This document shows, one piece after another, positions 1-7,301 of a stretch of DNA of 16,203 bases; position 1 is the first letter of the stretch, and each line of letters opens with the position of its first letter. The notes beneath the pieces were generated by a model. The model made no database searches and was not told the origin of the DNA. It saw only the letters and a program-made list of their open reading frames with translations. The stretch spans positions 1-16,203 of the forward strand of contig DDBO01000165.1 of the NCBI GenBank assembly GCA_002332755.1, read 5' to 3'. Source of the stretch: Bacteroidales bacterium UBA2030 (lineage in GTDB: Bacteria > Bacteroidota > Bacteroidia > Bacteroidales > TTA-H9). The position numbers were made by a program, and so were the translations under genes.

Positions 1-191
1 ATGGGGTTCTTTACAGATTGTTTCCAATCTCCAGGAAATTGGGTGTTTACAGTTGCAAAACTAATATAAAATCTCACAGCCCACCTAACGATTGGGTTAA
101 TTGTTTATGAGTCAAAAGCAGTTTCCTGCGGTTGCTATTGTGTGCTGTTGTTGCGAGAATGCTGATGTCGTAAAATAGCTTATGCATTGGA
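1..191. other. Left-edge stretch without a supported gene
   Basis: No convincing coding region is visible. The minus-strand frame downstream of ssb has a 37-codon ORF from the ATG at 186-184, but its product is not recognisable. A short inverted repeat, AGATTG / CAATCT with a 4-nt loop, lies at 15-30. A promoter -10-type element pointing left lies at 56-63. In many Bacteroidota gldE follows ssb; if it does here, it starts beyond the left edge. Confidence 0.5.
56..63 (-). promoter_or_regulatory. Possible -7 element of a leftward promoter
   Basis: On the minus strand the sequence reads TAGTTTTG, an exact match to the Bacteroidetes -7 consensus TAnnTTTG. No good TTG is seen 19 nt upstream. It could serve a gene that starts outside the window on the left. 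Confidence 0.25.
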
Positions 192-608
192 TTAGAAAGG
201 CAAACCCTCATCGTCGGGAGCAGGAGGAGGGGGCAAAATGGCAGCATCAGATACACCAGCAGGGGACGTACCTTCTTTACGAGGACCGCCAAGCATCATC
301 ATGTTTTCACCTAAAATTTCATAGATGAATTTTTTTTGCCCGTTGTCTTCGTATTCTCTGCGACGGATTTTGCCTTCGATGTAAACCTGGTCGCCCTTGT
401 GAAGGTATTTTTCGGCAATCTCAGCCAATCCACGCCACAGAACAATGTTGTGCCATTCGGTTTGATCAATGCGTTTGCCGTCGCGATCTTTGTAGCTTTC
501 GGTAGTTGCCAGACTAAAACTGGCTTTTTTGGTTCCATCGCCGAAGGTGTGGATTTCAGGATCCTTACCTAAATTTCCAACAAGGATAACTTTGTTAATT
601 CCAGCCAT
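192..608 (-). CDS. ssb: Single-stranded DNA-binding protein
   Basis: This 138-residue protein is a typical bacterial SSB. It binds single-stranded DNA during replication, recombination and repair, normally as a tetramer. The N-terminal 110 or so residues form the OB fold and begin MAGINKVILVGNLGKDPE, a very conserved SSB opening; the WHNIV and GDQVYIEGKI segments also fit. A short proline-rich linker (PPPPAP) leads to the acidic tip DDEGLPF at residues 132-138, the conserved peptide that docks partner proteins. The length is normal for the family. The gene is divergent from aspS with 145 bp between the two starts. In many Bacteroidota ssb follows mutY directly; here mutY is about 5.6 kb away and on the other strand. 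The ATG at 608-606 is the family-typical start. Confidence 0.97.
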   Translation of the reverse strand: MAGINKVILVGNLGKDPEIHTFGDGTKKASFSLATTESYKDRDGKRIDQTEWHNIVLWRGLAEIAEKYLHKGDQVYIEGKIRRREYEDNGQKKFIYEILGENMMMLGGPRKEGTSPAGVSDAAILPPPPAPDDEGLPF

Positions 609-652
609 AATTTTTGATTATTAAGGGATTAATGCCTGATAATTTGGTTTTC

Positions 653-681
653 CAAAGTTAAATCAGAAAGACTCAAATTTA
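653..681 (-). promoter_or_regulatory. Candidate ssb promoter (two -7 elements)
   Basis: Reading the minus strand, two exact TAnnTTTG elements lie upstream of ssb: TAAATTTG at 681-674 and TAACTTTG at 660-653. The second would give a leader of roughly 40 nt. Neither has an obvious TTG 19 nt upstream, so which is used cannot be decided from sequence. Confidence 0.4.
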
Positions 682-712
682 TTCACTTTCAAAAAATTTT
701 TTCGCCCCTGCA

Positions 713-735
713 GAGTTTCGTAATTTCGCAAACTC
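713..735 (+). promoter_or_regulatory. Candidate aspS promoter within a small inverted repeat
   Basis: TAATTTCG at 721-728 is one base from the TAnnTTTG consensus and would start transcription about 20 nt before the aspS ATG. It sits inside an inverted repeat, GAGTTT (713-718) and AAACTC (730-735), so the -7 element would be flanked by possible operator arms. The repeat could be chance. Confidence 0.4.
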
Positions 736-753
736 TTTTTCAGCAATTTGAAT

Positions 754-2508
754 ATGTATAGAACACATACTTGTGGAGAGCTCCGGCTGAGTGATGCCGG
801 AAAGAAAGTCACCTTGAGCGGCTGGATTCAGCGTTCGCGTGACTTAGGCGGAATGACTTTTATTGATTTACGCGATCGATACGGAATTACGCAGCTGGTT
901 TTTAATATGGAAGTAAATGCTGCGCTATGTGAAGAAGCCCGTAAGCTTGGCCGTGAATATGTAATTCAGGTAAAAGGCCAAGTTGCCGAACGTGAAAATA
1001 AAAACCAGAAGCTTCCTACAGGCGAAATTGAGATAATAGTTGATGAATTGAAAGTTCTCAACGAATCGAAAATCCCTCCGTTTACCATCGAAGATCAGAC
1101 CGACGGCGGGGAAGAGTTGCGCATGAAATACAGGTATCTGGATCTTCGCCGTAATCCTCTGAGGCGCAATATGGAGCTACGACACCGAATGGCTTTCGAA
1201 ACCCGGCGTTATCTCGATCAACAACATTTTCTTGAAATAGAAACTCCTTATCTGATTAAATCTACTCCGGAAGGTGCTCGCGATTTTGTAGTGCCTTCGC
1301 GAATGAATCCGGGGCAGTTTTATGCGCTGCCTCAATCCCCTCAAACCTTGAAGCAAATTTTGATGGTGGCTGGCTACGACCGCTATTTTCAAATTGTCCG
1401 TTGTTTTCGCGACGAAGACCTTCGTGCCGATCGTCAGCCCGAGTTTACCCAGATCGATTGCGAAATGGCCTTTGTTGAACAGGAAGATATTTTGAATACC
1501 TTCGAAGGCTTGGTTCGTCACTTGTTTCGTGAGGTCAAAGGTCTTGAGTTTGGGGAATTTCCCCGCATGACCTGGGCAGAGGCTATGAAATATTACGGTT
1601 CTGATAAGCCCGATATACGCTTCAAAATGCGCTTTGTGGAGCTTACCTCACTGGTGAAAGGCAAAGGCTTTAAGGTGTTTGATGATGCTGAACTGGTAGT
1701 GGGTATCAATGCAAAAGGATGCGCCTCTTACAGTCGAAAAGAGATTGATCAGCTGACCGATTGGGTGAAACGCCCCCAAATTGGTGCAGCTGGGCTTATT
1801 TATGTTAAATACAATGACGATGGTTCATTGAAGTCTTCTGTTGATAAATTTTATTCAGAAGAAGATTTGAAACTTTGGGCCAATGCTTTTGAGGCTAAAC
1901 CGGGCGACCTGATGTTGATTCTTGCTGGGGAAACCCATCGTGCCCGTAAAGCATTGGGAGAGTTGCGTCTTGAAATGGGTAATAGGCTGGGCTTGCGCAA
2001 TCCTGAGGTTTATCAACCTTTATGGGTGGTTGATTTTCCCCTTCTGGAATGGGACGACGAAACCCAAAGGTTTTATGCTATGCACCATCCATTTACTTCT
2101 CCCAAGGCAGAAGATATTCCCATGCTTGATACCCGGCCGGCTGCAGTCAGAGCCAATGCCTACGACCTGGTCATTAACGGAGTAGAAATTGGTGGAGGAA
2201 GTATTCGTATTCATCGTAAGGATTTACAAAACAAGATGCTGCGCTTGTTAGGATTTAGCGATGAAGAAGCCCAGCGACAATTTGGCTTCCTGATGGGAGC
2301 ATTCGAGTTTGGTGCTCCTCCCCATGGGGGTATTGCCTTCGGATTCGACAGACTTTGTGCTATTTTTGGCGGAAGCGAATCCATCCGCGATTATATTGCC
2401 TTCCCCAAAAATAATGCGGGTCGCGACATGATGCTCGATTCACCTTCCGAAATCTCCCGAGAACAGCTCGAAGAATTGTATCTTGAAATAAAAAAGCCGA
2501 AAGAGTAG
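754..2508 (+). CDS. aspS: Aspartate--tRNA ligase
   Basis: AspRS joins aspartate to tRNA-Asp using ATP and is essential for translation. The product is 584 residues from the ATG at 754, close to the usual bacterial length. Counting from a TTG two codons upstream (748), the anticodon-binding OB fold covers roughly residues 1-110 and contains GWIQRSRDLGGMTFIDLRDR. The class II core follows with motif 2, FRDED at 220-224, then QPEFTQIDCE. The bacterial GAD insertion occupies about 300-410. Motif 3, GIAFGFDRL, is near 528-536. I chose ATG 754 because MYRTHTCGELR is the conserved N-terminus of the family; the in-frame TTG at 748 adds only two residues. The gene ends 2 bp before the convergent membrane-protein gene. 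Since all bacteria with this type use AspRS for Asp or Asp/Asn charging, specificity cannot be settled from sequence alone. Confidence 0.97.
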   Translation: MYRTHTCGELRLSDAGKKVTLSGWIQRSRDLGGMTFIDLRDRYGITQLVFNMEVNAALCEEARKLGREYVIQVKGQVAERENKNQKLPTGEIEIIVDELKVLNESKIPPFTIEDQTDGGEELRMKYRYLDLRRNPLRRNMELRHRMAFETRRYLDQQHFLEIETPYLIKSTPEGARDFVVPSRMNPGQFYALPQSPQTLKQILMVAGYDRYFQIVRCFRDEDLRADRQPEFTQIDCEMAFVEQEDILNTFEGLVRHLFREVKGLEFGEFPRMTWAEAMKYYGSDKPDIRFKMRFVELTSLVKGKGFKVFDDAELVVGINAKGCASYSRKEIDQLTDWVKRPQIGAAGLIYVKYNDDGSLKSSVDKFYSEEDLKLWANAFEAKPGDLMLILAGETHRARKALGELRLEMGNRLGLRNPEVYQPLWVVDFPLLEWDDETQRFYAMHHPFTSPKAEDIPMLDTRPAAVRANAYDLVINGVEIGGGSIRIHRKDLQNKMLRLLGFSDEEAQRQFGFLMGAFEFGAPPHGGIAFGFDRLCAIFGGSESIRDYIAFPKNNAGRDMMLDSPSEISREQLEELYLEIKKPKE

Positions 2509-2510
2509 AA

Positions 2511-2888
2511 TTAAAAGTAATTCCTGTGCCTTGAGTGATGCTCCCCGCCTTTGGTCATGAAATAAAACGAAACAATGATTATAAAGACATAGGCGGGGAG
2601 ATTGCTATATGCTCCTTTTGTGAATAGGTCCTTTAAAATCAGGGAAAAACTGCCCAGGGCTGTAAAAAAGAATCCGAGTATGTTGAAATTGTACTTGGGT
2701 GCAGCCAAGACAAGAATAACCATGATAACATATACAATGGCTGCAGCTATTTGTATAAAATCGTTCCAGAATGCAGTTTCAAAACCGGGCCTTCGGGCAA
2801 GATGCCAGAGTACTCCAAACAGATAAATGATTACACCGAAACGCAGGAAAAAATAGATGACTGTATTCTTCGAATCATGGCTACTCAT
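2511..2888 (-). CDS. Small four-helix membrane protein, unknown function
   Basis: I do not recognise a named family. From the start I prefer, the protein has 125 residues: a short polar N-terminus (MSSHDSKN), four predicted membrane segments at about 10-30, 44-63, 68-87 and 97-112, and a polar histidine-rich tail (HHSRHRNYF). An alternative upstream ATG at 2927 would add 13 residues and overlap the end of trpS by 20 bp. I favour 2888 because it leaves a 19-bp gap and removes a poorly membrane-compatible extension. The gene follows trpS on the same strand and could be its operon partner. It converges on aspS with a 2-bp gap. Confidence 0.7.
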   Translation of the reverse strand: MSSHDSKNTVIYFFLRFGVIIYLFGVLWHLARRPGFETAFWNDFIQIAAAIVYVIMVILVLAAPKYNFNILGFFFTALGSFSLILKDLFTKGAYSNLPAYVFIIIVSFYFMTKGGEHHSRHRNYF

Positions 2889-2907
2889 AGGGTTATCCAA
2901 TTTATAG

Positions 2908-3903
2908 TCAAAAAGATTTAAACCCAATGATTTCCCTGACCTCCCGTACCGTTTTTTGAGCGCTTTCGCGTGCTTTTTCGGCTCCGGTGGTTACTACTTT
3001 ACGGAGGTAGATTTCATCTTTTTCTAATTGCAACATCTTTTCACGCATGGGGGCATTGATTTGAATAATGTCCTCTGCAAGTTGTTTTTTTAGATCACCG
3101 TAACGGATAGTGCATTTATTGTATTGTTCTTCGAAATAAGCCAGGGTGTCGGGTGAAGAGAGAACAGATAACAATGTAAAAAGGTTTTGAACGGGCTCCG
3201 ATTTCGGTTGATTGGGTTGAGTCGGTCCTGTGTCAGTGACGGCACGCATAACTTTTTTGCGGATTACTTCGGGAGGATCACTCAGAAAGATAGCATTGCC
3301 TTCGCCCTCCGATTTGCCCATTTTTCCGCTACCGTCCAGGCCTGGGATTTTAATGAGTTCCTGCCCAAAATTATAAGCCTGAGGCTCTGGGAAATAATCC
3401 ACCTTATACATTCGGTTGAAGCGATTGGCAAAAGTGCGCGTCATTTCGAGATGCTGTTCCTGGTCTTTTCCCACGGGAACTTTAGCAGCTTTATGGATAA
3501 TGATATCGGCTGCCATCAAAACGGGGTAAGTGAGCAGACCGGCATTTACATTATTAGGTTGCTTCCTGGCTTTTTCTTTAAATGAAGTAACTCGCATCAG
3601 TTCACCGAGGTAAGCATTCATGTTGAGCAGGAGGTAAAGTTCTGTAACCTCGGGGACGTCACTCTGGATATAAAGCGTTGCTTTTTCAGGGTCGAGCCCG
3701 GCGGCCAGGTAGTTGATGAGCACCCTTTTAACATTCTGATGGAGATTTTCGGGGGTAGGGTGGGTGGTGAGTGAATGATAATCGGCGATAAAGAAAAAGC
3801 ACCGCTCGGTTTCTTGCATTTGTATAAAATTCTTTACTGCACCGAAATAATTGCCAAGGTGCAGCTCTCCTGTGGGTCTGATTCCGCTTACTACTGTTTC
3901 CAT
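2908..3903 (-). CDS. trpS: Tryptophan--tRNA ligase
   Basis: TrpRS charges tRNA-Trp with tryptophan and is a class I synthetase. The 331-residue length is normal for the family. The Rossmann-fold signature HIGH appears as HLGN at residues 15-18 in the context SGIRPTGELHLGNYFG. The KMSKS loop appears as KMGKS at 194-198, in DGSGKMGKSEGEGNAIFLSD. GKDQEQHLEMTR at 145-156 is also typical of TrpRS. The ATG at 3903-3901 gives the expected N-terminus. The gene lies just after the terminator of the upstream RNase G/E gene, so it probably has its own promoter squeezed into the 75-bp gap. No tryptophan-rich leader peptide or other attenuator was seen. Confidence 0.96.
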   Translation of the reverse strand: METVVSGIRPTGELHLGNYFGAVKNFIQMQETERCFFFIADYHSLTTHPTPENLHQNVKRVLINYLAAGLDPEKATLYIQSDVPEVTELYLLLNMNAYLGELMRVTSFKEKARKQPNNVNAGLLTYPVLMAADIIIHKAAKVPVGKDQEQHLEMTRTFANRFNRMYKVDYFPEPQAYNFGQELIKIPGLDGSGKMGKSEGEGNAIFLSDPPEVIRKKVMRAVTDTGPTQPNQPKSEPVQNLFTLLSVLSSPDTLAYFEEQYNKCTIRYGDLKKQLAEDIIQINAPMREKMLQLEKDEIYLRKVVTTGAEKARESAQKTVREVREIIGFKSF

Positions 3904-3907
3904 GCTG

Positions 3908-3915
3908 CGAAATTA
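3908..3915 (-). promoter_or_regulatory. Possible trpS -7 element
   Basis: The minus strand reads TAATTTCG, the same near-consensus element seen before aspS, only 4 nt before the trpS ATG. If used, the transcript would be leaderless or nearly so. No TTG is seen at the expected -33 distance, and that distance overlaps the terminator stem. Confidence 0.3.
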
Positions 3916-3916
3916 A

Positions 3917-3945
3917 TAAAAAAGCCCGGTATAATTCACCGGGCT
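3917..3945 (-). terminator. Intrinsic terminator after the RNase G/E gene
   Basis: A perfect 8-bp GC-rich stem, AGCCCGGT (3923-3930) and ACCGGGCT (3938-3945), has a 7-nt loop. On the minus strand it is followed by TTTTTTATTAA. This is a textbook Rho-independent terminator for the gene ending at 3979. Read from the plus strand there is no T tract, so its direction is clear. Confidence 0.88.
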
Positions 3946-3978
3946 AGGCAGCAACAATTATGCGCTGGCGCAATATTC

Positions 3979-5529
3979 TCAGATTCTTATTTCGTCTCCT
4001 TTTAGATTGAAAAAACGGTAGTCGGTGAGATGGTAGGAGTTGTCAGGGTGAACAGGTATCCATTTCTTATACTTGAGCACCCATTTCAATCGTGGAGAGG
4101 GAATACCCTTGGTGAGGTAAGCATAAATGAAAGGGTGTACATGCAATGATACGTGTTTTTCGTTCTGTTCCTGAATAAGATAGCGCAGCTTGTTTTCAAT
4201 TTCATCGGAAAGCAAGATGCTCGATTTGATCTGTCCTGTTCCCATACAAACAGGGCAGCGTTCCACAACTTCCACATCCGTTTCGGGCCTTACGCGCTGT
4301 CGGGTTATTTGTACCAGACCAAACTTACTTGGCGGCAGGATGGTATGTTTGGCATTGTCTTTAGCCATTTCCTGCTTCAGGTGTTCGTAAAGCTTACGCC
4401 GGTTTAGGGGATTGGTCATATCTATGAAGTCTACCACAATGATTCCCCCTAAGTCCCGAAGGCGCAATTGCCGGGCCACTTCTGTGGCCGCTTCCAGATT
4501 TACTTCCAGTGCATTGGTTTCCTGGTCATTATCTTTTTTGGATCGATGCCCACTATTGACATCAATCACATGCAGTGCTTCGGTTCTTTCGATGATAAGA
4601 TAAATACCGCTTTTAATGGTTACCGTGCGCCCGAATGAATTCTTAATTTGTTTATCAACTCCAAAAGCTTCAAAGATGGGTGTTTTGCTTTTGTAAAGTT
4701 TAAGGATGTTTACCTTGTCGGGTGCAATGGTACTGATGTAATTGCGGGTTTCTTCGTAAAGTGCCGCATCGTTGATGTGGATGTTATTAAACGATTCGTT
4801 GAGCAAGTCGCGCAGGATAGCAGAGGTGCGATCGAGCTCGCTTACAATTTTAACGGGAGGTTTGGCATCGATGAGCCTTTTTAAGGCATTCTCCCATTTT
4901 TCCATCAAATTGCGCAAATCCTGATCAAGTTCCGCGACCATTCTACCTTCGGCTACTGTGCGGATGATGATACCAAAATTTTTGGGTCTGATGCTTGAAA
5001 CCAGCCTTTTTAATCGGTTCCTCTCTTCATTGCTCTTTATTTTTTGAGAAACTGAAACACGGTTTGAGAAAGGAACAAGCACAAGATATCGACCGGCAAA
5101 AGAAATCTCGGAAGTTATCCGGGGGCCCTTGGTAGATATGGGTTCTTTGGCTATCTGCACCAAAACATTTTGCCCCGGGGCCAGCACCTGGGTGATTTTT
5201 CCCGTTTTTTCTATGTCTGGCTCGGGATCGAAATTGTTGAGACGAAAATCGTTAAAATTTCCGGCTTGCACCTGCCGGATGAGTTTGTTGAGTGACTGAA
5301 TCTGAGGCCCTAAATCTAGGTAGTGAAGAAATGCATCTTTTTCGTAACCAACGTCAACAAATGCTGCATTAAGTCCTGTCATGAGTTTCTTCACTTTCCC
5401 GAGGTATATGTCGCCAACAGCATAATTATTGTTCACCTTCTCCTTGTGAAGCTCCACTAAGCTTTTGTCTTCTAAAAGCGCAATGTTCACCTCCCCGGAG
5501 TTCACATCAATAATTAGATCTCTGTTCAC
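3979..5529 (-). CDS. rng: Ribonuclease G/E family endoribonuclease
   Basis: This family cuts single-stranded A/U-rich RNA for rRNA maturation and mRNA decay. The product is 516 residues, the short RNase G-like form without the long C-terminal scaffold of E. coli RNase E. The S1 RNA-binding domain spans about 35-130 (VGDIYLGKV, AAFVDVGYEKDAFLHY) and is split by a 35-residue insertion near 74-108, which I regard as common in Bacteroidota. The catalytic DNase I-like domain carries the two metal-binding aspartates D323 (HVIDVNSG) and D367 (VVDFIDM). The Zn-link CPVCMGTG is at 425-432. The start is GTG at 5529-5527, giving MNRDLIIDVNSGEV, which fits family N-termini. The gene follows HU and the small basic protein, and has a hairpin-rich 147-bp leader that may carry control signals. 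Confidence 0.95.
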   Translation of the reverse strand: MNRDLIIDVNSGEVNIALLEDKSLVELHKEKVNNNYAVGDIYLGKVKKLMTGLNAAFVDVGYEKDAFLHYLDLGPQIQSLNKLIRQVQAGNFNDFRLNNFDPEPDIEKTGKITQVLAPGQNVLVQIAKEPISTKGPRITSEISFAGRYLVLVPFSNRVSVSQKIKSNEERNRLKRLVSSIRPKNFGIIIRTVAEGRMVAELDQDLRNLMEKWENALKRLIDAKPPVKIVSELDRTSAILRDLLNESFNNIHINDAALYEETRNYISTIAPDKVNILKLYKSKTPIFEAFGVDKQIKNSFGRTVTIKSGIYLIIERTEALHVIDVNSGHRSKKDNDQETNALEVNLEAATEVARQLRLRDLGGIIVVDFIDMTNPLNRRKLYEHLKQEMAKDNAKHTILPPSKFGLVQITRQRVRPETDVEVVERCPVCMGTGQIKSSILLSDEIENKLRYLIQEQNEKHVSLHVHPFIYAYLTKGIPSPRLKWVLKYKKWIPVHPDNSYHLTDYRFFNLKGDEIRI

Positions 5530-5570
5530 GTCTGTAGGTGTTTGGGGTAATTATACTGTGGGATGAGTAA

Positions 5571-5585
5571 GGCAGTGCAACTGCC
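5571..5585 (-). repeat. Small hairpin in the rng leader
   Basis: GGCAGT and ACTGCC form a perfect 6-bp stem with a 3-nt loop (5571-5585), about 42 nt before the rng GTG start. It lies between the larger 5600-5646 inverted repeat and the gene, so a transcript starting upstream would carry both hairpins. Confidence 0.5.
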
Positions 5586-5599
5586 TGTTATCAAGGTTA

Positions 5600-5646
5600 A
5601 AAATTATAATACAATGCACCCTCCCGAGGCATTGTATTATAATTTT
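5600..5646 (-). terminator. 18-bp perfect inverted repeat between the small-protein gene and rng
   Basis: AAAATTATAATACAATGC at 5600-5617 is perfectly complementary to 5629-5646, with an 11-nt loop. The outer ends read AAAATT/AATTTT, so on either strand the stem ends in a short T run. It could be an AT-rich terminator for the HU operon. It could also be a regulatory leader hairpin of the RNase gene, because an exact TAnnTTTG element (5679-5672) lies upstream of it. The stem is unusually long and G+C-poor for a terminator. Confidence 0.6.
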
Positions 5647-5671
5647 AAGGTCTAAAGCAGAACGGAGCAGG

Positions 5672-5679
5672 CAAAGTTA
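5672..5679 (-). promoter_or_regulatory. Possible rng promoter -7 element
   Basis: The minus strand reads TAACTTTG, an exact TAnnTTTG match whose TAA is also the stop codon of the 29-residue gene. A TTG lies 24 nt upstream, longer than the usual 19. A transcript from here would have a leader of about 135 nt containing both hairpins. Confidence 0.35.
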
Positions 5680-5766
5680 TTTCTTCTTATGCCTGTTCTT
5701 TCTCAAGCGTTTTTTACGCTTGTGAGTTGCCATTTTGTGTCTTTTTCTTTTTTTACCGCAAGGCAT
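5677..5766 (-). CDS. 29-residue basic protein, bS22-like (AURKAIP1/COX24 family)
   Basis: The ATG at 5766-5764 opens a 29-codon frame reading MPCGKKRKRHKMATHKRKKR, then LRKNRHKKK and a TAA. About 60% of residues are Lys, Arg or His. The pattern KRKRHKM..HKRKKRLRKNR resembles the C-terminal domain of the AURKAIP1/COX24 family, which includes the small ribosomal protein bS22 of mycobacteria. I know of near-identical short proteins in many Bacteroidota, usually beside HU and RNase G. It starts 16 bp after the HU stop codon, so the two are surely co-transcribed. A ribosome-associated role is inferred, not shown. It is easily missed by gene finders because of its size. Confidence 0.85.
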   Translation of the reverse strand: MPCGKKRKRHKMATHKRKKRLRKNRHKKK

Positions 5767-5782
5767 TTTCTCTGAATTTTAA

Positions 5783-6067
5783 TTATTTAACTTTATTCTT
5801 TACTTCGTTAACGAAAGATTTGGCGGGTTTAAAAGCAGGAATGTTGTGAGCCGGAATAATGATAGTAGTGTTTTTGGAGATGTTCCTGCCAGTTTTTTCA
5901 GCCCTGCGCTTAATGATGAAGCTTCCAAAACCCCTCAGGTAAACATTTTCACCATTGGTCATGGCATTCTTAATAGTATCCATGAAAGCTTCAACGATCT
6001 GCTGTACGGCGACCTTTTCAACATTGGTCTTGTTGGCAATTTCTGCTACGATTTCAGCTTTAGTCAT
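5783..6067 (-). CDS. HU/IHF family DNA-binding protein
   Basis: The 94-residue product is a nucleoid-associated protein that dimerises and bends DNA. The sequence MTKAEIVAEIANKTNVEK is the helical N-terminus. RGFGSF at 45-50 is the family signature before the DNA-binding arm. GRN (60-62) and the IPAHNIPAFKPAK segment from residue 71 carry the arm and intercalating proline region. Length and motifs are those of a standard HU, with no fused domain. It is the first gene of a minus-strand unit with the 29-residue protein and has a strong consensus promoter. It is divergent from mutY with 132 bp between starts. Whether it behaves as HU homodimer or IHF-like heterodimer partner cannot be told. Confidence 0.96.
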   Translation of the reverse strand: MTKAEIVAEIANKTNVEKVAVQQIVEAFMDTIKNAMTNGENVYLRGFGSFIIKRRAEKTGRNISKNTTIIIPAHNIPAFKPAKSFVNEVKNKVK

Positions 6068-6113
6068 ATCGTTCGTTTTTTAAGGGTTTGAATATTAGGT
6101 TTCTAATGGGCTG

Positions 6114-6143
6114 CAAAGATACTATCTTTTTTATTTTCACCAA
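6114..6143 (-). promoter_or_regulatory. HU promoter, full Bacteroidetes consensus
   Basis: On the minus strand TTG (6143-6141), 19 nt, then TATCTTTG (6121-6114) matches the Bacteroidetes TTG...TAnnTTTG promoter at both elements. It predicts a leader of about 40 nt before the HU ATG. Confidence 0.75.
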
Positions 6144-6168
6144 GTTTTTGACTTAATTTGTTTTAAAA

Positions 6169-6180
6169 TTGTTTAAACAA
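6169..6180. repeat. 12-bp palindrome upstream of mutY
   Basis: TTGTTTAAACAA is a perfect palindrome lying 19 bp before the mutY start and between the divergent HU and mutY genes. It could be an operator or a chance AT-rich palindrome. Confidence 0.3.
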
Positions 6181-6199
6181 GTGACTATTTTTCAATAAA

Positions 6200-7282
6200 A
6201 TGAATTTAACTGCCACATTATTAGCTTGGTATGAAATGGCGGCTCGTGAATTGCCCTGGAGAAAAACAAGGGATCCTTATTGTATCTGGATTTCTGAAGT
6301 CATTCTTCAGCAAACGAGGGTGAAACAGGGTTATTCTTATTACGAACGGTTTATTGCTCGGTTTCCCGATGTGGGTACACTTGCAACAGCACCTGAAGAA
6401 GAAGTATTAAAACTCTGGCAAGGGCTGGGTTACTATTCGCGAGCCCGCAATCTGCATACCGGTGCCCGGCAGATTATGCAGCATTTTCAAGGGGTCATTC
6501 CTCTTTCATACAAGGAGCTTATTAAGATTAAAGGAATTGGTCCATATACTGCCGCAGCTATAGCTTCGATAGCTGGTAACGAACCCGTGCCTGTTCTTGA
6601 TGGAAACACCCTCAGGGTTTACTCCCGCCTGTTTGGCATTCAAGATCCCGTGGATAAGGCCTCGGGAAGAGAACAATGCAGATTGGCCGGAGAGGGTTTG
6701 ATGTTTCATCGGGAACCCGGCAATTTTAATCAGGCTGTGATGGAATTGGGCGCCCTTATCTGTACACCCAGAAGTCCACGTTGTCAGGATTGCCCGGTTC
6801 GGATGCATTGCCTTGCCTATGCCCGCAATTTACAGGACACTTTGCCCCGAAAAGCCGGAAGTGTCAGCCTGAAGGAAATCAACATTAATTACCTGGTCTT
6901 ACTTACGCGAAGTAAGGACTCTTACTGGTTATTCATGAAGCAACGAAAACAGGGTATCTGGCGTCACCTATATGATTTTCCGGAAAATTTACCGGATACC
7001 GAATTGCAATGGCCACCTTTGTCTGATTGCATTCATCATCAATTATTCTTATTGGGTATCCCCTGGAATTTTAAATTGTTTTCGAAAATGCGCCATGTAT
7101 TAACACACCGCACTATTCATGCACAATTTAATGTCTATATCGCCGAAAATGAACCCAGGGCTGATATTCCTTCGGATTGGATGAGAGCGCGATTGATGGA
7201 TAATAATTTGCCCGAATTGCCCATACCCCGGCTCATCGAAAAGTTTCTGAAAGGAAAGGACTTTATGAATATTTTGGTGTAA
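6200..7282 (+). CDS. mutY: A/G-specific adenine glycosylase
   Basis: MutY removes adenine mispaired with 8-oxoguanine, starting base excision repair. The 360-residue protein has the full family layout. The catalytic glutamate is E33 in SEVILQQTRV. The helix-hairpin-helix is IKGIGPYTAAAIASIA at about 110-125. The catalytic aspartate is D134 in PVLDGNTLRV. A 4Fe-4S loop with C188, C195, C198 and C204 has the exact C-x6-C-x2-C-x5-C spacing. The C-terminal NUDIX-like domain that reads 8-oxoG starts near residue 228 (INYLVLLTRSKD) and includes HVLTHRTIHAQF at 299-310. The ATG at 6200 gives the normal N-terminus. The plus-strand MobB-like gene starts 34 bp downstream and may be co-transcribed or have its own promoter. 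Confidence 0.97.
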   Translation: MNLTATLLAWYEMAARELPWRKTRDPYCIWISEVILQQTRVKQGYSYYERFIARFPDVGTLATAPEEEVLKLWQGLGYYSRARNLHTGARQIMQHFQGVIPLSYKELIKIKGIGPYTAAAIASIAGNEPVPVLDGNTLRVYSRLFGIQDPVDKASGREQCRLAGEGLMFHREPGNFNQAVMELGALICTPRSPRCQDCPVRMHCLAYARNLQDTLPRKAGSVSLKEININYLVLLTRSKDSYWLFMKQRKQGIWRHLYDFPENLPDTELQWPPLSDCIHHQLFLLGIPWNFKLFSKMRHVLTHRTIHAQFNVYIAENEPRADIPSDWMRARLMDNNLPELPIPRLIEKFLKGKDFMNILV

Positions 7283-7301
7283 TCATATGGCGTGAAAAGT
7301 C

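Noticed and set aside
74..292. 72-codon minus-strand frame at the left edge
   Set aside because: Most of it overlaps the 3' half of ssb in another frame, and its tail shows no recognisable domain.
748..753. TTG at 748 as the aspS start
   Set aside because: It adds only two residues (MN) before the conserved MYRTHTCGELR start, and the ATG at 754 is the better choice.
1177..1521. 114-codon frame opposite aspS
   Set aside because: It is antisense to the conserved motif 2 region of AspRS and has no family resemblance.
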